The position numbers and the translations under genes are program-made. A DNA stretch of 64,000 nt. Source: JACKBJ01 sp964549495 (lineage in GTDB: Bacteria; Chloroflexota; Anaerolineae; Epilineales; Epilineaceae). This document shows, piece by piece, positions 15,242 through 23,356 of this stretch. The notes below the pieces were generated by a model. That model was not told where the DNA came from. It searched no databases and was given only the letters and a program-made list of their open reading frames with translations. The stretch covers positions 1 to 64,000 of the forward strand of contig CAZJWJ010000002.1 of the NCBI GenBank assembly GCA_964549495.1, written 5' to 3'. How positions within the stretch are numbered: position 1 is the stretch's first letter; each line of letters opens with the position of its first letter.

Positions 15242-18072
15242 GCCGGCCCTCCCTCAACCCTCGCGACCGTCTGGACATCACGCCAGCGCAAGATCGCCTT
15301 GGCCCCTTCGGCGGCCAGCGCCGGCAAGAGCGCGAAGCCCAGGATGATCGGCCAGACGCGGGCCGGCAAGGCCACCGTCTGGAAGACCGTGCGGGCAGTC
15401 GGCAGGTAGACCGGACCCAGGATCAGGGCCAGGCTGGCCGCCGTCGCCGCCAGCATCCAGGGGTTGGAGCGCAGTCCGATGCCCAGGATCGAGCGGCGCT
15501 CCGAGCGCGAGGTGAAGGCCCGCAGGAGCTCGGCGATGGCCAGGGTCACGAAGGCCACGGTCTGCCCGAAGGCCAGGGACTGCGCTCCGCCGAAGCCCAG
15601 CGCCGAGGCCGCGCCCAGCGCCCAGACCAGCGCGCCGAGCGTGGCCAGCGCGTCGAAGACGGCTTGCACGCCCACCAGCGGCCAGCTGCGCCGCGAGAGG
15701 ATGGGTTCGGATGGGTCGCGCGGCGGTCGGTCCATCACGTCCGGCTCGGCAGGCTCCAGCCCCAAGGCCAGGGCCGGCAGCCCGTCGGTCACCAGATTCA
15801 GCCAGAGCAGGTGGATGGGCAAGAGCGGCGAGGCGCCTTCGGCCAGGCCGAAGACGATGGCCGTGAAGACGATCAGGATCTCGCCGATGTTGGCGCTGAG
15901 CAGGTAGTAGACGAACTTGCGGATGTTGGTGTAGATCGTGCGGCCCTCTTCGATGGCCGCCACGATGGAGGCGTAGTTGTCATCGGTCAGCACCATGTCG
16001 GCCGTCTCGCGACTGACGTCGGTGCCGGTGATGCCCATCGCCACGCCGATGTTGGCCCGCTTGAGCGCCGGCGCGTCGTTCACCCCGTCGCCGGTCATCG
16101 CCACCACCTGGCCGCGGCGCTTGAGGGCCTCGACGATGCGCACCTTGTGCTCGGGCGAGACCCGGGCGAAGACGTCCACCCGCGACACGGCCTCGTCCAG
16201 CGCCGCGTCGTCCATGCCCTCGAGCTGGCGGCCCGACAGCGCCTCGACCTGGCCCTCGACCAGCTCGATCTGCTCGGCGATGGCGCGGGCCGTCACCGGG
16301 TCGTCACCGGTGATCATCAGGCTGCGCACGCCCGCCTTACGGGCCCGCGCGATGGCTTGGGCCGCCTCGGCGCGCGGTGGATCGATCATGCCCAGGAGGC
16401 CGACGAAGACCAGCTCGCGCTCGACCTCCTCGGCCTCCAGCTCGCGGCCCTCTAGTTCCTCCGGGTCGCCCTCCATCGGGCGATAGGCCACCGCCAGGAT
16501 GCGCAGCGCCCGCGAAGCCATCTCCTCGCGGCTGTCCTCGATGCGCTGGCGGATGGCATCCGGCATGTCCTCCATTTGGCCATGATGGTGGTAGCGGGTG
16601 CAACGTTCGAGGATCACCTCGGGTGCACCCTTGACCAGCGCGACGGCGCGGTCCTGCTCGAGGCCCGGCACCAAGTCTGGCAAGAGCCTGCCCTCGGCGC
16701 GGTGCATGGTGGTCATGCGCTTGCGCTGGCTGTCGAAGGCGATCTCCGTCAGGCGCGGCGCCTGGCCAGCCAGGGCTTCCTCGTCCAGGCCGGCCCGCGC
16801 CGCGAAGGCCACCAGGGCGCCCTCGGTGGGATCGCCGACCACCTCCCAGCGCTCGCCTTCCTCGTCCCGCTCGACCACCGCATCGGAGGCCAGGCGCGCC
16901 GCGGCGGCCAGGAGCTGCAAGTCGCTGTCCTGCTCCGGATCGTAGTCGCGGCCGCCGGCCGACCAGTCGCCCTCCGGCGCGTAGCCCTCGCCGGAGATGT
17001 TGATCGTCTCGCCTTCCAACTCGACCTGCACCACGGCCATGCGGTTCTGGGTCAGCGTGCCGGTCTTGTCCGAGCAGATCACGGTGGTGCTGCCCAGGGT
17101 CTCGACCGCCGGCAGGCGCCGGATCAGCGCGTTGCGGCGCGACATGCGCTGCATGCCGATGGCCAAGGAGATGGTGACCACCGCCGGCAGGCCCTCCGGC
17201 ACGGCCGCGATGGCCAGCGACACCGCCACCATGAAGAGTTCGAGCAGCTGGTCCATGTGCGCTCGCAGATAGCGGGCTGGATCCTGCAGGGCCAGGCCCA
17301 GGGCCGTCCCGCGCGCCAAGCCGACGGCAAAGACGATGGCGCAGATCCCGATGGTCAGCTGTCCCAGGGTCCGGCCCAGCGACTCCAGGCGCTGCTGCAA
17401 GGGCGTGGCTTCGTCCTCGTAGCCCTGGATCAATTCGGCGATGCGGCCCAGCTCGGTGCACATGCCGGTCTGGCTGACCAAGCCGCGGCCGCGGCCGTAG
17501 CGCACCACCGTGCCCCGGTGGGCCATGTTCCAGCGGTCACCGACCCCGGTCGCTTCGTCCAGGGTCTCTCCGGCGCGCTTCTCGATCGCCTGGCTCTCGC
17601 CGGTCAGCGAGGCCTCGTCGATGCGCAGGTTGACGGTCTCGACCAAGCGGATGTCGGCGGGGACTCGGTCACCGGACTCCAGGAGCACCAGGTCGCCGGG
17701 TACCAACTCCGCGGCCGGCAAGGACCTCCGCTTGCCGCCGCGAAGTACGATGGCCGAGGGCGCCGCCATGGCCTTGAGCGCAGCCAGCGCGTTTTCGGCC
17801 CGCCGCTCCTGGACCACGCCGATGATGGCGTTGAGCAGTACGATGGCCAGGATGGCCAGGGTGTCGGTGTAGCCCTCGCCTTCCAGGTAGGAAGCGCCCG
17901 CCGCGATGAAGGCGGCGGCCACCAGCAGCCAGATGACGAAGTCGTTCAGCTGGCGCCAGACCAGCTGGAGCAGACCGGGCCGGCCTGCTTCCTCGATGCG
18001 GTTGGGCCCGAACCGCTCCAGCCGGCGCCGGGCCTCGTCCGGATCGAGGCCGGCGTCCAGCGAGCTCCCCAA
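15238..18072 (-). CDS. P-type cation (Ca2+-type) transporting ATPase
   Basis: The product is a type II P-type ATPase of at least 944 residues. The phosphorylation loop ICSDKTGTLTQNRM, the actuator TGES (SLTGESQAI) and the hinge AMTGDGVNDAPALK are all intact. An N-terminal cation ATPase domain (DPDEARRRLERFGPNRIEE) precedes about ten membrane helices, among them VPEGLPAVVTISLAIG, which carries the PEGL ion-site motif of SERCA/PMCA-like pumps, and LWLNLVTDGLPALALG. Calcium or manganese export is likely. The start is uncertain: TTG at 18072 is the only ordinary start, yet the frame stays open and family-like upstream (HALESEALAERLG) back to the in-frame TAG that ends the inositol-phosphate synthase gene. 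A TACAAT box lies at 18133-18128. Confidence 0.9.
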   Translation of the reverse strand: MGSSLDAGLDPDEARRRLERFGPNRIEEAGRPGLLQLVWRQLNDFVIWLLVAAAFIAAGASYLEGEGYTDTLAILAIVLLNAIIGVVQERRAENALAALKAMAAPSAIVLRGGKRRSLPAAELVPGDLVLLESGDRVPADIRLVETVNLRIDEASLTGESQAIEKRAGETLDEATGVGDRWNMAHRGTVVRYGRGRGLVSQTGMCTELGRIAELIQGYEDEATPLQQRLESLGRTLGQLTIGICAIVFAVGLARGTALGLALQDPARYLRAHMDQLLELFMVAVSLAIAAVPEGLPAVVTISLAIGMQRMSRRNALIRRLPAVETLGSTTVICSDKTGTLTQNRMAVVQVELEGETINISGEGYAPEGDWSAGGRDYDPEQDSDLQLLAAAARLASDAVVERDEEGERWEVVGDPTEGALVAFAARAGLDEEALAGQAPRLTEIAFDSQRKRMTTMHRAEGRLLPDLVPGLEQDRAVALVKGAPEVILERCTRYHHHGQMEDMPDAIRQRIEDSREEMASRALRILAVAYRPMEGDPEELEGRELEAEEVERELVFVGLLGMIDPPRAEAAQAIARARKAGVRSLMITGDDPVTARAIAEQIELVEGQVEALSGRQLEGMDDAALDEAVSRVDVFARVSPEHKVRIVEALKRRGQVVAMTGDGVNDAPALKRANIGVAMGITGTDVSRETADMVLTDDNYASIVAAIEEGRTIYTNIRKFVYYLLSANIGEILIVFTAIVFGLAEGASPLLPIHLLWLNLVTDGLPALALGLEPAEPDVMDRPPRDPSEPILSRRSWPLVGVQAVFDALATLGALVWALGAASALGFGGAQSLAFGQTVAFVTLAIAELLRAFTSRSERRSILGIGLRSNPWMLAATAASLALILGPVYLPTARTVFQTVALPARVWPIILGFALLPALAAEGAKAILRWRDVQTVARVEGGPA

Positions 18073-18165
18073 CCTCTCGGCCAGCGCCTCGGACTCGAGC
18101 GCATGGGCCTTCAGCGTCTCGAGCGCGATTGTATCGAGCCGGGGCGCATCGGAACCGGCGATGGT

Positions 18166-19428
18166 CTAGACCTTCTCCGCCGCGGCGCCGTTCCCGACCA
18201 CCTTGACGTCGTCCGGCTCGCCCTGGATGTAGGCCTCGACCATCTCGCGCGCCACCTCGTCCGGATGTTGCACCGGCGGGCTCTTCATGAAGTAGGCGCT
18301 GGGCCCTTCGAGCGTGCCCGAATGACCGCGGTCCAAGCCGAGCTTGGCCAGGCGCACGGCGTCGATGACCACGCCGGCCGAGTTGGGGCTGTCCCAGACT
18401 TCCAGCTTCAGCTCGATGTTGAGCGGTACGTCGCCGAAGGCCTGGCCTTCGAGCCGGATATGGGCCCACTTGCGGTCGGTCAGCCAGGGGATGTAGTCGC
18501 TGGGGCCGATGTAGACATCGTCTTCGTCCATCTCGTGATCCAGTTGGCTGGTCACCGCATTGGTCTTGCTGATCTTCTTGGACTCCAGCCGTGCCCGCTC
18601 GAGCATGTTGTAGAAGTCCATGTTGCCGCCCACGTTCAGCTGACTGGTGCGCTCCAGCCGCACGCCGCGGTCCTTGAAGAGGTTGGTCAGCACCCGGTGC
18701 ACGATGGTCGCGCCGACCTGGCTCTTGATGTCGTCGCCGATGATCGGCAGGCCGCGCTCGATGAAGCGCTCCTGCCAGTAGTTCTCGCGCGCGATGAAGA
18801 CCGGGATGCAGTTGACGAAGGCACAGCCGGCCTCCAGCACCTGCTCGACGTACCACTTGGTGGCCATCTCGCTGCCCACGGGCAGGTAGTTGATGACCAC
18901 GTCCACCTGCCGCTCCTTCAGGACGCCGACGATGTCGGAGGTGGACCCGGGCGCCTTCTTGACCACGTTGGTGAGGTACTTCCCGATGCCGTCATGGGTC
19001 ATGCCCCGGTCCACGGTCACNNNNNNNNNNTTGATGACCACATCGGTGCCGGTGTCGCGCAGGATCTGGGCCACCGGTGCCGTCTGCCCGGGTGCCTTCT
19101 GGATCTTCTGCTTGAGGTAGTAGCCCAGGCCGTCGTGGGTCATACCCCGATGCACCGGAACGTCCAGGCGCGGGACCTCGGAGAACCGAATCGTGTTGTT
19201 CTGCCCGGCCCAGATGGCCTCCGAGAGGTCCTTGCCCACCTTTTCGCGGTCGATGTCGAAGGCCGCGCTGAACTCGATGTCCGAGATGTGATAGCCGCCC
19301 AAGTCGACGTGCATCAAGCCGGGAACGCGGTCGGTGGCTCCGGCATCGCGGTAGTACTGCACGCCCTGGACCAGCGACGAGGCGCAGTTGCCCACGCCGA
19401 TGATGGCCACACGTACTTTACTGCTCAA
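18166..19428 (-). CDS. ino1: Inositol-3-phosphate synthase, interrupted by an assembly gap
   Basis: The enzyme converts glucose-6-phosphate to myo-inositol-3-phosphate with NAD, the first step to phosphatidylinositol. The NAD motif is VAIIGVGNCASSLVQG, and INYLPVGSEMATKWY, KSQVGATIVHR, LNVGGNMDFYNM and SKTNAVTSQ are family signatures. The start is TTG at 19428 with GAGGA before it, overlapping the Trm112-like gene by 11 nt. Ten Ns at 19021-19030 split the reading frame, and the segment V-x-V-x-RGMTHDG...KAPG...DVVI (about 43 codons) occurs twice, once on each side, in clearly different versions. Taking out one copy brings the protein to about 373 residues, close to known bacterial Ino1. The duplication is therefore most likely an assembly artefact, and the true sequence here is unknown. 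Confidence 0.88.
   Translation of the reverse strand: MSSKVRVAIIGVGNCASSLVQGVQYYRDAGATDRVPGLMHVDLGGYHISDIEFSAAFDIDREKVGKDLSEAIWAGQNNTIRFSEVPRLDVPVHRGMTHDGLGYYLKQKIQKAPGQTAPVAQILRDTGTDVVIXXXXVTVDRGMTHDGIGKYLTNVVKKAPGSTSDIVGVLKERQVDVVINYLPVGSEMATKWYVEQVLEAGCAFVNCIPVFIARENYWQERFIERGLPIIGDDIKSQVGATIVHRVLTNLFKDRGVRLERTSQLNVGGNMDFYNMLERARLESKKISKTNAVTSQLDHEMDEDDVYIGPSDYIPWLTDRKWAHIRLEGQAFGDVPLNIELKLEVWDSPNSAGVVIDAVRLAKLGLDRGHSGTLEGPSAYFMKSPPVQHPDEVAREMVEAYIQGEPDDVKVVGNGAAAEKV
19021..19030. other. 10-N scaffold gap at a probable false join
   Basis: Ten unknown bases sit between two diverged copies of the same segment of the inositol-phosphate synthase gene, which is the pattern left when a scaffolder joins contigs whose ends are homologous but not identical. 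Confidence 0.95.
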
Positions 19429-19780
19429 TGGAATCCTCGCTTCGATAGCGCTCGCCCACCTCGATGAGCATCACGGGAATGCCGTCGGTGATCGGGTAGC
19501 GGTAGCCGTTGCGCCGGTTGACCAACCACTTGCCGTCGACCAGCTCCAAGGGACCCTTGTCCAGCGGGCAGACCAGACGGTCGAGCAGCTCCTGGCTGAC
19601 CTCGCCACCCAGCTTGGACTCGTCGATGGCGTAGGGATCGTCTTGGCCTTCGTCGAAAGAGAAGCCCTCCTGTCCGACCCCCTCGGGCGAACCCTGGTAG
19701 CGCTTGAGCCCTTGAGCAACGGCCGCGGCCGCACCGAGCAGCGCGCCGAACTTGAGCATCTTCTTGAACCAGCGAGCCAT
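19418..19780 (-). CDS. Membrane-anchored Trm112-like protein
   Basis: This protein has 120 residues. ATG 19780 has GGGGAGGA before it, and longer readings have no ribosome-binding site. Residues 1-25 form a short amphipathic or membrane segment (FGALLGAAAAVAQGL). Residues 65-115 are a Trm112/YcaR domain with CPLDKGPLEL, WLVNRRNGYRYPITDGIPVML. Trm112 proteins normally bind zinc through CPxC and act as partners that stabilise methyltransferases; here only the first Cys remains, so zinc binding is doubtful. It overlaps the inositol-phosphate synthase gene by 11 nt and leads that operon. The role is unknown; a partner protein function is inferred from the family. Confidence 0.8.
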   Translation of the reverse strand: MARWFKKMLKFGALLGAAAAVAQGLKRYQGSPEGVGQEGFSFDEGQDDPYAIDESKLGGEVSQELLDRLVCPLDKGPLELVDGKWLVNRRNGYRYPITDGIPVMLIEVGERYRSEDSIEQ

Positions 19781-19876
19781 GCCTGTCCTCCCCTTCATCG
19801 ATCCGAGTCGGTTGCGCTCGAATCCGCGTCCGGGCGCCAACGAAGGACGCCCGGCATGGCGGGCCCGAGACCGTGG

Positions 19877-19926
19877 ATTGTATCCCTGCCCGTGCGGTTT
19901 GCAAAGGGACGAGCCGGCCCTAGAAT
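19877..19926. promoter_or_regulatory. Symmetric divergent promoters sharing one TTGCAA -35 box
   Basis: The palindromic hexamer TTGCAA (19899-19904) reads the same on both strands. Exactly 16 nt to the right lies TAGAAT (19921-19926) for the rightward saccharopine-dehydrogenase-like gene, and exactly 16 nt to the left, on the minus strand, lies TACAAT (19882-19877) for the leftward Trm112/ino1 operon. Both -10 boxes are good matches. Only one polymerase could occupy the site at a time, so the two operons may be expressed in opposition. Confidence 0.6.
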
Positions 19927-19981
19927 CCTCCCTCGGCCGCCGCTCCAGGCGGCCGCTTCGACGTGACGACGAGAGAGGACG

Positions 19982-21112
19982 ATGGCCATCATGACGATGA
20001 GCGAGCATGCGCCCGGCGCCCCCATCCCCGTGGCCGTGCTGGGTGCCGGCAAGGTCGGTCGCCTGGTCTGCCAGCTTCTGGCCAGCTCCGGAGATTACGC
20101 GGTCACAGCGGTCGACTTCGACCCCACGAGCGCCGAGGCTGCGGTGATCGGTCCCGACGGCAAGCCCCTAGAGGGCAGCCGGCATCGGACGGCCGACTTC
20201 GGCGATCGCGCGGCCCTGACCGAGGTGCTGGAGGGGCAGCGCTACGTGGTCAGCTGCGCGCCCTACCACAGCAACGTCGGCATCGCCCGGCTGGCCCGCG
20301 AGATGGACCTGCACTACCTGGATCTGACCGAGGACGTGGCGACGACCAAGGTCGTCAAGGAGCTCGGCCAGGATTCGAACACGGCCTTCATCCCCCAATG
20401 TGGCCTGGCACCCGGCTTCGTGTCCATCGTGGCCCACTGGCTGGCCTCGAGTTTCGAAGAGCTCGAGAGCGTCAAGATGCGCGTCGGTGCGCTGCCGCTC
20501 TATCCGCACAACCGGCTCAAGTACAACATCACCTGGTCCACCGAGGGCCTGATCAACGAATACGGCAATCCCTGCGAGGCGGTCCAAGACGGAAAGATGG
20601 TCACCGTGCCACCCTTGGCAGGCCATGAGGTCTTCTGTATCGAGGGCGAGGATTACGAGGCCTTCAATACCTCGGGCGGCTTGGGGACCTTGGCCGAGAG
20701 CTGGGCCGGCCGGGTGCGCAACATGGATTACAAGTCGATCCGCTATCCGGGGCATCGCGACATCGTGGCGCTGCTCATGGACGATCTCAAGCTCAACGAG
20801 GATCGCGATACCCTGAAGCGGATCTTCGAGCGGGCCCTACCGCACACGCATCAGGACATCGTGCTGGTCTTCGTGACGGCCACGGGTTGGCGCAAGGGGG
20901 TCTACAGCCAGGAGGCCTTTGCCAAGAAAATTCGGCATGGGGATCTGGTGGGCCGGCATTGGGGGGCGATTCAGATCACGACGGCCAGTGGGGTTTGTGC
21001 AGTCTTGGATCTGCATGCGGCGGGGGCCTTGCCAGCGGAGGGCTTCGTGCGGCAGGAGGATGTGCCCTATGAGAAGTTCATCGCGAACCGTTTCGGAAAG
21101 GCCTTCGCCTGA
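19982..21112 (+). CDS. Saccharopine dehydrogenase-like NAD(P)-dependent oxidoreductase
   Basis: The protein has 376 residues. The Rossmann motif VAVLGAGKVGRLVCQLL is at 18-34, followed by VVSCAPYHSNVGIARLA and HYLDLTED, and by the family's substrate domain (CGLAPGFVSIVAHWL, LPLYPHNRLKYNITWSTEGLINEY). This resembles lysine 6-dehydrogenase and carboxynorspermidine-type enzymes, so an amino-acid oxidoreductase acting on a lysine-derived substrate is likely but not proven. GAGAGGA before ATG 19982 is a clear ribosome-binding site. It is transcribed alone from the divergent promoter at 19899-19926 and ends before a strong hairpin. Confidence 0.85.
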   Translation: MAIMTMSEHAPGAPIPVAVLGAGKVGRLVCQLLASSGDYAVTAVDFDPTSAEAAVIGPDGKPLEGSRHRTADFGDRAALTEVLEGQRYVVSCAPYHSNVGIARLAREMDLHYLDLTEDVATTKVVKELGQDSNTAFIPQCGLAPGFVSIVAHWLASSFEELESVKMRVGALPLYPHNRLKYNITWSTEGLINEYGNPCEAVQDGKMVTVPPLAGHEVFCIEGEDYEAFNTSGGLGTLAESWAGRVRNMDYKSIRYPGHRDIVALLMDDLKLNEDRDTLKRIFERALPHTHQDIVLVFVTATGWRKGVYSQEAFAKKIRHGDLVGRHWGAIQITTASGVCAVLDLHAAGALPAEGFVRQEDVPYEKFIANRFGKAFA

Positions 21113-21156
21113 GCTTGAAGGCGGGCGTCGCCTCACCGATAGACGGGATGAAAGAG

Positions 21157-21187
21157 GAGGGCCGGCTCCCCGCGGGGGCCGGCCCTC
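21157..21187. terminator. Strong hairpin between convergent genes
   Basis: GAGGGCCGGC (21157-21166) pairs with GCCGGCCCTC (21178-21187), and the loop contains CCCCGCGGGG, which can pair further. It lies between the convergent genes ending at 21112 and 21211 and could serve both strands. There is no T tract. Confidence 0.55.
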
Positions 21188-21210
21188 GATGTCTCAGACG
21201 GCGGGTGGGG

Positions 21211-23289
21211 TCATGGGCAGCCGGCCTTGTAGATGAGGGTGTTGAAGAGGGGGTGGTAGGGGGAGGCCAGGCTGCGGATGGAGAGCCAGGTGCGGAGGCG
21301 GTTGTTGGGGCCGGCCGGCTTGGAGGGGTCGTGGAGTTGGTTGTAGCCGGCGATAGAGGCAGGGTTGGAGGTGGCGGCTTGGATGGCGGCTTGGGGGACG
21401 ATGCCGACGATCTGGGGGCAGACGTTGCCCAGATCTTCGGTGGCGGTGGGTGGGGGTACGGGTGTCTCGGTGGGGACCTCGGGGGTCGGGGGTTCGGGGG
21501 TGTTGGTCGGTTGGTTCGGATCCTCTTCGGCCAGGATCCAGAATCCGTTGTTGATGTCCGAGAGGTAGATGTAGCCTTCCTCGTCGGTGATGACGCCCCA
21601 GATGCTGTTGCGGCGGACGGTATCGTCGGGCTGGGGAACGCCGAGGACGGCGTATTGGACCTCGGTGGGGGCGGTGGGGTCGGCAACGTCGAGCACGCGG
21701 AGGCCGGCCGAGTAGTGGCTCAGATAGACCTTGTCACCGTCGACCCAGGGATTGTGAACCGACCAGGTGCCGGCGGGGGCCGGAACTTGGCGGGTCTGGG
21801 GGATGGTAAACTCGCTGGCCAGCATTTGCGGGTTGGAGGGGTCGGAGACGTCGGCGAAGCGGGTGAAGCCGAAGGCATCGGGGACGATCTGGATGCGGCC
21901 GGTGACGGCGGTGCCGGCTTCCAGGGTGGTGGTGATGGCGTTGCCGTCGGCGTGGTTGATGCCCCAGCCGGGAATGGTCGTATCGCTGCGCGGGCCGCCG
22001 CCCATCGGTGGCGGGCTGCCGCCGCCGTTGTTGACGATCATGGCGCCGATGGCGCCGTTCTCTTGGGCCTGGCGGATCTTGCCGGCAAATGAGCAGTCGC
22101 CGCGGACGATGACCGCGATCTTGCCCGTGGCGTCGTTCAGGTAGGGGTCGGGCTGATCGAGGCCGTACTGCGGGTCGGCGTCGCAGCCGCGGCCGACCCA
22201 GACCATCTCGCCTTCCAGGCTGAGGCCGGGCATGGCCATCAGGGGGTCGAGGTGGGCGCCGGCCGCCGCATCTTTCTCGCCGGCGAGGGGATCGGGCGTC
22301 AGGACCTCGAAGCGGGCGTCGGTGTTGCTGAAGACCTCGTCGGTGATGACCACCTCGTCCTCGCCGGCCAAGGGGACGATGGCGTGGGTGTTGCCGGCGG
22401 CGCGGTCGGCGTAACCGACCTTGCCCAGGGGTGTGGGGTTGGTGGGGTCGGTGAGGTCCAAGAGGACCATGCCCAGGTCCCAGTAGGCGCCGTAGATCAG
22501 CGTGCCGTCCTCGTTGACCCAGGTATCGTGCTGGAAGGTGCTGCCCACCGTGGCGGCTTCCGGGTAGGTGGCGTGGGCGTTCCAGCGCGCGATGATCTCC
22601 GGGTTGCGCGGGTCGGTCATGTCGATCACGACCAGGTCGGCATCCAGGTCCTGATCCTCGTACTGGCGGGTGTCGGTGTCGTTGTTGGCATTGTCGGCGC
22701 CCGGGGCGGCCAGGATGACGTAGCTGTTCTCGCCGCGGTTGAAGGCGTAGGCGTTGTGCACGCCGTCGCCGGTGATCAGCTCGCTGAGCAGCTGCGGGTT
22801 GGCCGGATCCGAGACGTCCCAGAAGCGGGTGGTGGCCGGCGGAAGCAGCTCTTCGTCGGGCGTGCTGCAGGGGCCATCCAGGGGCTCGATCAGGACGTCG
22901 CCGGTGAAGGCGGCCGTGTCCATGCGCAGGGCCTTGACGTCGTTGGCGAACCAATAAGGATCGACGGGGGTCTGGAAGAGGACTTGCGGCGCGGTGGGAT
23001 CGGTGACGTCGATGACCGACGAGCCGACGGTCTCTTCGTTGGCACAGCGGTAGCCGGTGAAGGCCGTGTCGCCCAGCAGCCAAACGTCGCTGGTGCGACC
23101 GGGTGCCTGTCCGAGGTCGTGGTAGCTGACGACGCGCAGACCGCTGGCGTCGATGGGGGCCGGGGCTGCGGATTGGGCCTCGGCGGGTCGGTCGAGGTCG
23201 GCCTGACCGGCCAGGGCGAGCAGGCAGAGCAAGACCAGCAGGGCGGTCAGGCGGCCGGCCAGGGCGCGGCGTGGGCTTGGGTACTGCAT
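21211..23289 (-). CDS. Secreted LVIVP-repeat protein with an inserted PA domain
   Basis: The protein has 692 residues. ATG 23289 has AAGGAGAG before it, and the frame upstream of it is shadow. A signal peptide (LTALLVLLCLLALAGQA) is followed by repeats of the type VIDVTDPTAPQVL, FWDVSDPANPQLL, VIDMTDPRNPEII, LLDLTDPTNPTPL, FADVSDPSNPQML and VLDVADPTAPTEV, the LVIVP propeller repeat of extracellular proteins. Between them, near residues 400-450, KIAVIVRGDCSFAGKI and GAIGAMIVNNGG form a protease-associated (PA) domain, usually a binding or lid module. A Pro/Thr linker (VPTETPVPPPTATED) and a helical tail close the protein. No catalytic site was seen; binding or surface display is likely. Confidence 0.85.
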   Translation of the reverse strand: MQYPSPRRALAGRLTALLVLLCLLALAGQADLDRPAEAQSAAPAPIDASGLRVVSYHDLGQAPGRTSDVWLLGDTAFTGYRCANEETVGSSVIDVTDPTAPQVLFQTPVDPYWFANDVKALRMDTAAFTGDVLIEPLDGPCSTPDEELLPPATTRFWDVSDPANPQLLSELITGDGVHNAYAFNRGENSYVILAAPGADNANNDTDTRQYEDQDLDADLVVIDMTDPRNPEIIARWNAHATYPEAATVGSTFQHDTWVNEDGTLIYGAYWDLGMVLLDLTDPTNPTPLGKVGYADRAAGNTHAIVPLAGEDEVVITDEVFSNTDARFEVLTPDPLAGEKDAAAGAHLDPLMAMPGLSLEGEMVWVGRGCDADPQYGLDQPDPYLNDATGKIAVIVRGDCSFAGKIRQAQENGAIGAMIVNNGGGSPPPMGGGPRSDTTIPGWGINHADGNAITTTLEAGTAVTGRIQIVPDAFGFTRFADVSDPSNPQMLASEFTIPQTRQVPAPAGTWSVHNPWVDGDKVYLSHYSAGLRVLDVADPTAPTEVQYAVLGVPQPDDTVRRNSIWGVITDEEGYIYLSDINNGFWILAEEDPNQPTNTPEPPTPEVPTETPVPPPTATEDLGNVCPQIVGIVPQAAIQAATSNPASIAGYNQLHDPSKPAGPNNRLRTWLSIRSLASPYHPLFNTLIYKAGCP

Positions 23290-23356
23290 GGGGGCTCTCC
23301 TTCGGGTGAGCGCGGGGCCGGCCACTGGCGGCAGGGGCAGGCGCATCGATTGGGCC

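Noticed and set aside
16576..19467. Open frame of 963 codons on the plus strand
   Set aside because: It is antisense to the cation ATPase and ino1, even runs across the N gap, has no family-like sequence and follows codon-position bias of the genes on the other strand.
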